Origin: Microbacteriaceae bacterium
Lineage (GTDB): Bacteria; Actinomycetota; Actinomycetes; Actinomycetales; Microbacteriaceae
Length of the DNA stretch: 6,439 nucleotides
Assembly: GCA_030840185.1 (NCBI GenBank)
Contig: JAUZFY010000115.1
Location: 1 to 6,439, forward strand
Reading direction: 5' to 3'
Within the stretch, counting starts at the first letter, position 1. Each line of letters begins with the position of its first letter. The translations under genes and the position numbers were made by a program. Below are positions 6,395 through 6,439 of the stretch, one piece after another. The notes beneath the pieces were generated by a model. That model was not told the DNA's origin. It worked only from the letters and a program-made list of their open reading frames with translations, and made no database searches.

Positions 6395-6427
6395 TTCTCC
6401 GCCTCCAAGCGTTTGCTCACTCCCGCG

Positions 6428-6433
6428 TAGAAT
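6428..6433 (+). promoter_or_regulatory. Candidate -10 element TAGAAT for a divergent gene beyond the window
   Basis: TAGAAT on the + strand is followed by exactly six bases before the window ends. By analogy with the spacing before xseB and the 845 gene, a start codon at or just after position 6440 would be a leaderless start. It lies 34 nt from the start of the - strand gene, so this would be a divergent intergenic region. Synteny with mycobacteria suggests ispH, which cannot be verified here. Confidence 0.3.
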
Positions 6434-6439
6434 CGTCGG

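Noticed and set aside
5015..6430. A 471-codon + strand open frame antisense to xseA and the small TfoX-like gene
   Set aside because: It lies wholly opposite two recognised genes, has no domain I recognise, and such long antisense frames are expected where GC-rich third positions suppress stop codons on the other strand.
1..6439. CRISPR arrays, insertion sequences, tRNA genes, attachment sites or riboswitches
   Set aside because: No spaced direct repeats, transposase fragments, terminal inverted repeats, cloverleaf-like sequence or long structured leader were seen. All gaps between genes are under 80 nt.

Overview
The window reads as an ordinary chromosomal stretch of a high-GC actinobacterium, most likely Microbacteriaceae. 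The evidence is strongly GC-biased third codon positions, frequent GTG starts, a DUF4245 membrane protein (an actinobacterial family), and the lineage-type sequences of the PhoH, FumC and XseA proteins. No mobile element, CRISPR array, tRNA or rRNA was found.

Layout. On the + strand, the left end holds the C-terminal part of a PhoH-family ATPase (1-769). It is followed by a 13-bp perfect hairpin and then an unrecognised two-helix membrane or secreted protein (845-1618). A second long hairpin at 1643-1683 separates these from everything to the right, which is on the - strand. That block reads, in transcription order: a small TfoX-N/YjbR-like protein (6394-6077), xseA (6067-4826), xseB (4785-4477), a DUF4245 protein (4452-3808), a beta-carbonic anhydrase (3811-3164) and fumC (3120-1693). 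The gaps are 9, 40 and 24 nt, then a 4-nt GTGA overlap, then 43 nt, so the six genes could be one transcript. A possible extra promoter lies just before xseB.

How the genes work together. XseA and XseB form exonuclease VII, which degrades single-stranded DNA. FumC is the class II fumarase of the TCA cycle. The carbonic anhydrase interconverts CO2 and bicarbonate and is translationally coupled to the membrane-anchored DUF4245 protein. The grouping appears to be conserved chromosomal context rather than one pathway. From memory, M. tuberculosis has phoH2 (Rv1095), fum, glpX, a DUF4245 gene, xseB, xseA, a small hypothetical and divergent lytB2/ispH within about 16 genes. Here a carbonic anhydrase lies beside fumC and no glpX is present in the window. 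The + strand TAGAAT element at the extreme right end fits a divergent gene starting just outside, and ispH would be the synteny-based guess.

I did not find a convincing undescribed system. The points most worth checking are the recurring TAnnnT-6 nt-start arrangement (possible leaderless transcripts), the xseA/xseB intergenic palindrome, the unusual polarity of the hairpin at 788-828, and the unassigned protein at 845-1618.
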